NCBI RefSeq assembly: GCF_030766935.1
Contig: NZ_JASERL010000018.1
Span: 124,001 to 188,000, forward strand
Source of the DNA: Streptomyces sp. KL109B
GTDB taxonomy: Bacteria; Actinomycetota; Actinomycetes; Streptomycetales; Streptomycetaceae
Direction of reading: 5' to 3'
DNA: 64,000 nt
The first letter of the stretch is position 1. Every line of letters starts with the position of its first letter. A model generated the notes under the pieces. The model was not told the origin of the DNA. It made no database searches and worked only from the letters and a program-made list of their open reading frames with translations. Positions 60,433-64,000 of the stretch are shown here, piece by piece. A program made the translations under genes and the position numbers.

Positions 60433-61242
60433 ATGCAGAGCCTCGCGTTGATCGAGAACTGGCCGGTACCGACCGCCGCCGCAGCCGTCGTCCGTGCGGA
60501 CGGCACGGTGCTGGGGACCCATGGACCCACGGCCCACCGTTTCCCGCTGGCCTCGGTCACCAAGCCGCTCGCGGCCTACGCGGCGCTGGTGGCGTACGAG
60601 GAAGGGGCGATCGAGCTCGATGAGCCGGCGGGCCCCGAGGGCGCGACGGTCCGGCACCTCCTCGCGCACACCAGTGGGCTCGCCTTCGACGAGCACAAGA
60701 CGACGTCGGAGCCGGGGACCCGGCGGCTGTACTCGAACGCGGGATTCGAGGTGCTCGGGGACCACATCGCGAAGGCGACGGACATCCCGTTCGGCGAGTA
60801 CCTGCGCCAGGCGGTGCTCGAACCGCTGGGGATGACCGCGACGGCGCTCGACGGTTCGCCCGCCAAGGACGGGGTGTCGACGGTGGACGACCTGGTGCGA
60901 TTCGCCGCGGAGGTGCAGGCGCCGCGGCTGCTCGACCCGCGGACCGTGGCCGAGGCGATGACGGTGCAGTACCCGGGCACGAAGGGAGTGCTTCCGGGGT
61001 ACGGGCACCAGAACCCGAACGACTGGGGGCTCGGGTTCGAGATCCGGGACCACAAGTCGCCGCACTGGACGGGCGGTTCGTCGTCGCCGCGGACGTTCGG
61101 GCACTTCGGGCAGTCGGGCACGTTCCTTTGGGTGGACCCGGATGCGGGGGTGGCCGGTGTGGCGCTGACGGACCGGGCGTTCGGGCCGTGGGCGGTCGAG
61201 GTGTGGCCGGCGTTCACCGACGCGGTGCTCGCGGAGATCTGA
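60433..61242 (+). CDS. Serine hydrolase of the beta-lactamase/DD-peptidase family
   Basis: The 269-residue protein has the three class-C-type motifs: SxxK in FPLASVTKPLAAYA (Ser41, Lys44), YxN in RRLYSNAGFEV (Tyr100, Asn102), and HxG in TFGHFGQSGTFLW. It lacks a signal peptide, so it is probably cytoplasmic and more likely an esterase or amidase than a drug-resistance enzyme. It starts at ATG 60433, 31 bp after the GNAT gene, possibly in the same operon. Confidence 0.9.
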   Translation: MQSLALIENWPVPTAAAAVVRADGTVLGTHGPTAHRFPLASVTKPLAAYAALVAYEEGAIELDEPAGPEGATVRHLLAHTSGLAFDEHKTTSEPGTRRLYSNAGFEVLGDHIAKATDIPFGEYLRQAVLEPLGMTATALDGSPAKDGVSTVDDLVRFAAEVQAPRLLDPRTVAEAMTVQYPGTKGVLPGYGHQNPNDWGLGFEIRDHKSPHWTGGSSSPRTFGHFGQSGTFLWVDPDAGVAGVALTDRAFGPWAVEVWPAFTDAVLAEI

Positions 61243-61303
61243 CCGCAGGCCCGGACCCGGGCTCGGGCGGCCGGGGCCTCCGGCTCAGGCCACCCACCAC
61301 GGC

Positions 61304-61363
61304 GGCGGCCCGCACTGCGGCGGCTCACACGGTGGCGGCCCGCACTGCGGCGGCTCGCACGAT
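61304..61363. repeat. 30-bp tandem repeat
   Basis: Two copies of a 30-bp unit starting GGCGGCCCGCACTGCGGCGG (61304-61333 and 61334-61363, three mismatches). Between the serine hydrolase and the convergent pirin gene. Confidence 0.85.
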
Positions 61364-61396
61364 GGTGCCGTCCCTTCCTCGGGGGCACCGTTGCGA

Positions 61397-62062
61397 TTAC
61401 CCGCCCATCTCCCAGATCAGCAGCTGCGCCTGCGTCGCCGCCAGTACCTCGAGGCCGCTCTCCGCGGTGACGCGGGCGGCGTCCCCGGCGGTCAACTCCG
61501 TGTCCGCGAGCCGTACTTCGCCGTGCACCACGTGGACGTAGACATGCGGGGCGGTCGGTACCTCGCCGCGCTCGCCCGACGCGAGGCGCCGGACGTGCAG
61601 CATGGCGCCCGCCGCGGGGACGTCGTACGGGGTCGAGTCCGCGATGCCGTGCACCACCTCGTACACGGGGTCGCCGCCCGGGTCGCGAGGGGCGAGCCAC
61701 ATCTGGATGAAGGTGAGGGGCTCGGCGCCGTCGTTGCGTTCGACGTGGCGGACGCCGCCGCCGGAGCTGAGGCGCTGTACGTCGCCGGGGTGGACCACGG
61801 ATTCGTGGCCGGTGGAGTCGCGGTGGGTGAGTTCGCCGGTGACGACCCAGGTGACGATCTCCGTGTGGCTGTGCGGGTGTTCGTCGAAGCCGGCGCCGGG
61901 CGCGAGGCGTTCCTCGTTGCAGGCGAGGATCTCGCCGAAGCGCAGGTTGTCCGGGTCGTAGTGCGGGCCGAAGGAGAACGCGTGGCGGGATTCGATCCCC
62001 GCCTCGGGTTCGCCGCCGACATAGCGGTCGCCGGAGCGGCGTACATCAATCACGCGGTACAC
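61397..62062 (-). CDS. Pirin-family protein
   Basis: The 221-residue bicupin has the metal ligands His62 and His64 in GFDEHPHSHTEIVTWVVTG, His106 and Glu108 in SSGGGVRHVERND. The bacterial pirins with this site act as quercetin 2,3-dioxygenase-like or regulatory proteins; in Streptomyces and Serratia pirin also affects pyruvate dehydrogenase and fatty-acid metabolism, which is of interest near aceE and fabD. Starts at GTG 62062. Confidence 0.92.
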   Translation of the reverse strand: MYRVIDVRRSGDRYVGGEPEAGIESRHAFSFGPHYDPDNLRFGEILACNEERLAPGAGFDEHPHSHTEIVTWVVTGELTHRDSTGHESVVHPGDVQRLSSGGGVRHVERNDGAEPLTFIQMWLAPRDPGGDPVYEVVHGIADSTPYDVPAAGAMLHVRRLASGERGEVPTAPHVYVHVVHGEVRLADTELTAGDAARVTAESGLEVLAATQAQLLIWEMGG

Positions 62063-62147
62063 GGTAGCCCGCGTTTTCGGCCTTGCGACCGGCTCACCTC
62101 GGACCCTCCACTCCGCTGAGGCGTCCCGATAAGGCAGTCTTGTCCCC

Positions 62148-63377
62148 GTGCCCCAATCGGAATCAGAGCAGCCCTCAGCGAACGAACCAGCGGACCACCA
62201 AGGCGGTCACGCGGATCCTCACCCGCACTCGGCGACCCTGAAGCGCCTGGAGAAATCCTCCGGGGCACTCGCCGCGCAGGCGATCACGCGCATGGACGAG
62301 ACGTTGCCCTGGTACCGGGCGATGCCTCCGGAGAACCGGTCGTGGATCGGCCTGGTGGCGCAGGCGGGCATCGCGGCGTTCACCGAGTGGTTCCGGCACC
62401 CGGACGCCCCGCAGGCGATCTCGACGGATGTGTTCGGCACGGCGCCGCGGGAGTTGACCCGGGCGATCACGCTGCGCCAGACCGTGGAGATGGTGCGCAC
62501 CACGATCGAGGTCATGGAGTCCGCCATCGACGAGGTGGCGGCGCCGGGCGACGAGAGCGTGCTGCGGGAGGCGCTGCTCGTGTACGCGCGGGAGATCGCG
62601 TTCGCGACCGCGCAGGTGTACGCGCAGGCGGCGGAGGCGCGGGGCGCGTGGGACGCGCGGCTCGAGTCGCTCGTGGTGAACGCCGTGCTGTCCGGGGAGG
62701 CCGACGAAGGGGCGGTCAGCCGGGCCGCGGCGCTCGGCTGGAACTCCCCCGAGCACGTGTGCGTGGTGCTCGGTACGGCGCCAGACGGGGACAGTGAGCT
62801 GACGGTGGAGGCGATCCGGCGGGCTTCCCGGCACGCCAAGCTGCAGGTCCTGACCGGGGTGCTCGGCAATCGGCTCGTCGTGATCGCGGGTGGCAGCGAC
62901 AATCCGCTGGCCGTGGCGAAGTCGCTGATCGGGCCGTTCGCCGCGGGTCCTGTGGTCGCCGGTCCCGTGGTGCCGGACCTGCTCGCCGCCACCAGGTCCG
63001 CACAGGCGGCGGCCGCCGGGCTCAAGGCGTGCGGGGCCTGGCAGGACGCTCCGCGTCCGGTGCTGGCGGACGATCTGCTTCCGGAGCGCGCGATCGCCTC
63101 GGACCCCGCCGCGCGAGACCAGTTGGTGGAGGAGATCTACAGACCGCTCGAAGAGGCCGGCTCGGCGCTCCTGGAGACACTCAGCGTCTACCTGGAACAG
63201 GCAAGCAGCTTGGAGGGCGCGGCCCGGATGCTCTTCGTGCATCCGAATACCGTCCGCTACCGGCTTCGACGTGTGACCGACGTCACCGGCTGGTCGCCCT
63301 CGGATGTCCGCTCGGCGTTCACCTTGCGCATCGCCCTGATCCTGGGGCGTCTGGCCGAGGCCGATCCCCAGTCGTAG
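62148..63377 (+). CDS. fasR: FasR, PucR/CdaR-type regulator of fatty-acid synthesis
   Basis: The 409-residue protein has a central helical region (TLKRLEKSSGALAAQAITRM, WIGLVAQAGIAAFTEWF) and a C-terminal PucR-type helix-turn-helix: YLEQASSLEGAARMLFVHPN, then TVRYRLRRVTDVTGWSPSDV. This arrangement directly upstream of fabD identifies FasR, which in S. coelicolor activates the fabD-fabH-acpP-fabF operon. The order is also kept in mycobacteria (Rv2242 - fabD). GTG start 62148. Confidence 0.9.
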   Translation: MPQSESEQPSANEPADHQGGHADPHPHSATLKRLEKSSGALAAQAITRMDETLPWYRAMPPENRSWIGLVAQAGIAAFTEWFRHPDAPQAISTDVFGTAPRELTRAITLRQTVEMVRTTIEVMESAIDEVAAPGDESVLREALLVYAREIAFATAQVYAQAAEARGAWDARLESLVVNAVLSGEADEGAVSRAAALGWNSPEHVCVVLGTAPDGDSELTVEAIRRASRHAKLQVLTGVLGNRLVVIAGGSDNPLAVAKSLIGPFAAGPVVAGPVVPDLLAATRSAQAAAAGLKACGAWQDAPRPVLADDLLPERAIASDPAARDQLVEEIYRPLEEAGSALLETLSVYLEQASSLEGAARMLFVHPNTVRYRLRRVTDVTGWSPSDVRSAFTLRIALILGRLAEADPQS

Positions 63378-63466
63378 GCTTTTGTCGGGGGCCTACAATT
63401 CCCCCTTCGGTTCTTCGTCCCTGTCCCCACGGGCGGCCCGACCCGTCCCCAAGAGAGAGTGTGAGA

Positions 63467-64000
63467 GTGCTCGTACTCGTCGCTCCCGGCCAAGGCGCCC
63501 AGACGCCCGGCTTCCTGACCCCCTGGCTCGAACTCCCCGGTGCCACGGACCGCCTTGCCGCGTGGTCCGACGCCATCGGCCTCGACCTTGCCCACTACGG
63601 CACGCAGGCCGACGCGGACGCGATCCGTGACACGGCCGTGGCCCAGCCGCTCCTTGTCGCGGCCGGGCTGCTCTCGGCCGCCGCCCTCGGCGATGTCGCG
63701 CCGGGCGCGGTGGCGGGGCACAGCGTCGGTGAGATCACCGCCGCTACGTTCGCGGGGGTGATCGACGAGTCCACCGCGCTGAAGCTCGTGCGCACCCGCG
63801 GTGTGGCGATGGCCGAGGCCGCGACGATCACGCAGACGGGCATGTCGGCGCTGCTCGGCGGCGACCCCGAGGTCACCGTCCCGCACCTGGAGAAGCTGGG
63901 TCTGACGCCGGCGAATGTGAACGGCGCGGGTCAGATCGTGGCCGCCGGCACCCTGGAGGAGCTGGCCGCGCTCGAGGCCGACAAGCCCGAGGGCGTGCGC
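63467..64000 (+). CDS. fabD: Malonyl-CoA:ACP transacylase FabD (3' end outside window)
   Basis: The frame is open from GTG 63467 to the end of the window, giving 178 residues with no stop. It begins MLVLVAPGQGAQTPGFL, the conserved oxyanion-loop GQGAQ. The catalytic Ser86 is in VAGHSVGEITA. FabD loads malonyl groups onto ACP for fatty-acid elongation. An alternative GTG at 63461 is in frame. The gap before it holds an inverted repeat GGGGG-N8-CCCCC at 63388-63406 that could be a FasR or other control site; fabH, acpP and fabF are expected just beyond. Confidence 0.96.
   Translation, partial: MLVLVAPGQGAQTPGFLTPWLELPGATDRLAAWSDAIGLDLAHYGTQADADAIRDTAVAQPLLVAAGLLSAAALGDVAPGAVAGHSVGEITAATFAGVIDESTALKLVRTRGVAMAEAATITQTGMSALLGGDPEVTVPHLEKLGLTPANVNGAGQIVAAGTLEELAALEADKPEGVR

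Noticed and set aside
60433..61242. Antibiotic-resistance beta-lactamase
   Set aside because: The three motifs are of the broad serine-hydrolase family and the protein has no export signal, so drug resistance is not supported.

Overview
The window is high-GC actinobacterial chromosome and almost certainly Streptomyces. Nearly every gene uses C or G in third codon positions, GTG/TTG starts are common, and the gene families present are typical of the genus (GT87-PAP2 fusions, TerD arrays, DUF4429, homodimeric AceE, a FasR-FabD pair). Two dispersed repeats that I recognise from Streptomyces intergenic regions also occur. Gene order looks like core chromosome rather than a phage or plasmid; no integrase, transposase, CRISPR array or rRNA was seen, and one tRNA gene (Val-TAC) is present.

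Layout. 1-5421: the 3' part of a surface protein with an alpha/alpha-toroid fold, a second anchored secreted protein, and a complete ECF transporter (EcfT, fused EcfA-EcfA, S component) in one tightly overlapping operon. 5638-8976: a small secreted transglycosylase, then a divergent fadA5-like thiolase / CYP125 pair resembling the sterol side-chain pair of mycobacteria. 9053-14369: a GT-C glycosyltransferase with a rare TTA codon, a convergent GT87-PAP2 fusion and a ProP-type transporter. 14471-23945: assorted housekeeping and accessory genes, including an O-methyltransferase, an FHA-like protein, DUF1992, a MhuD-like heme-degrading enzyme, a DHA2 exporter with a winged-helix tail, a peptidoglycan-binding protein, a HAD phosphatase, DUF4142 and a secreted HNH nuclease. 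24049-33187: PhoD-like phosphatase, FAD/NAD(P) protein, DoxX, a predicted copper-only superoxide dismutase, DedA, DUF2277, tRNA-Val, a coiled-coil protein and DUF4383.

33294-42391 is a tellurite-resistance-type (Ter) island: three TerD paralogues, a TerA-like protein, a TerC/DUF475 membrane protein and the associated biosynthetic operon (CitE-like lyase, phosphoribosyltransferase fused in frame to a StiP/PELOTA-type phosphoribosyltransferase, HAD phosphatase). 42540-46826 is the conserved actinobacterial block ahpE - DUF3052 - aceE. In mycobacteria fasR-type regulator and fabD follow directly; here they lie at 62148-64000, and the roughly 15 kb in between holds a K+ channel, an I36-type inhibitor, an MFS/TetR pair, two DUF1023 hydrolase paralogues, DUF4429, a NarL-type two-component system, an acyltransferase, a MerR/aldo-keto reductase operon, a GNAT protein, a serine hydrolase and pirin.

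The most notable items are: the in-frame PRTase-StiP fusion made across a 12-bp tandem repeat while the downstream gene keeps its own ribosome binding site; a dispersed intergenic repeat read in frame as the linker of the fused EcfA ATPase; a shared inverted repeat ATACC-N2-GGTAT upstream of both a sensor-kinase operon and a neighbouring hydrolase-acyltransferase operon, suggesting a small cell-envelope regulon; a MerR-type 19-bp-spacer promoter with a perfect 18-bp palindrome; the MhuD-like enzyme; and the copper-only SOD.
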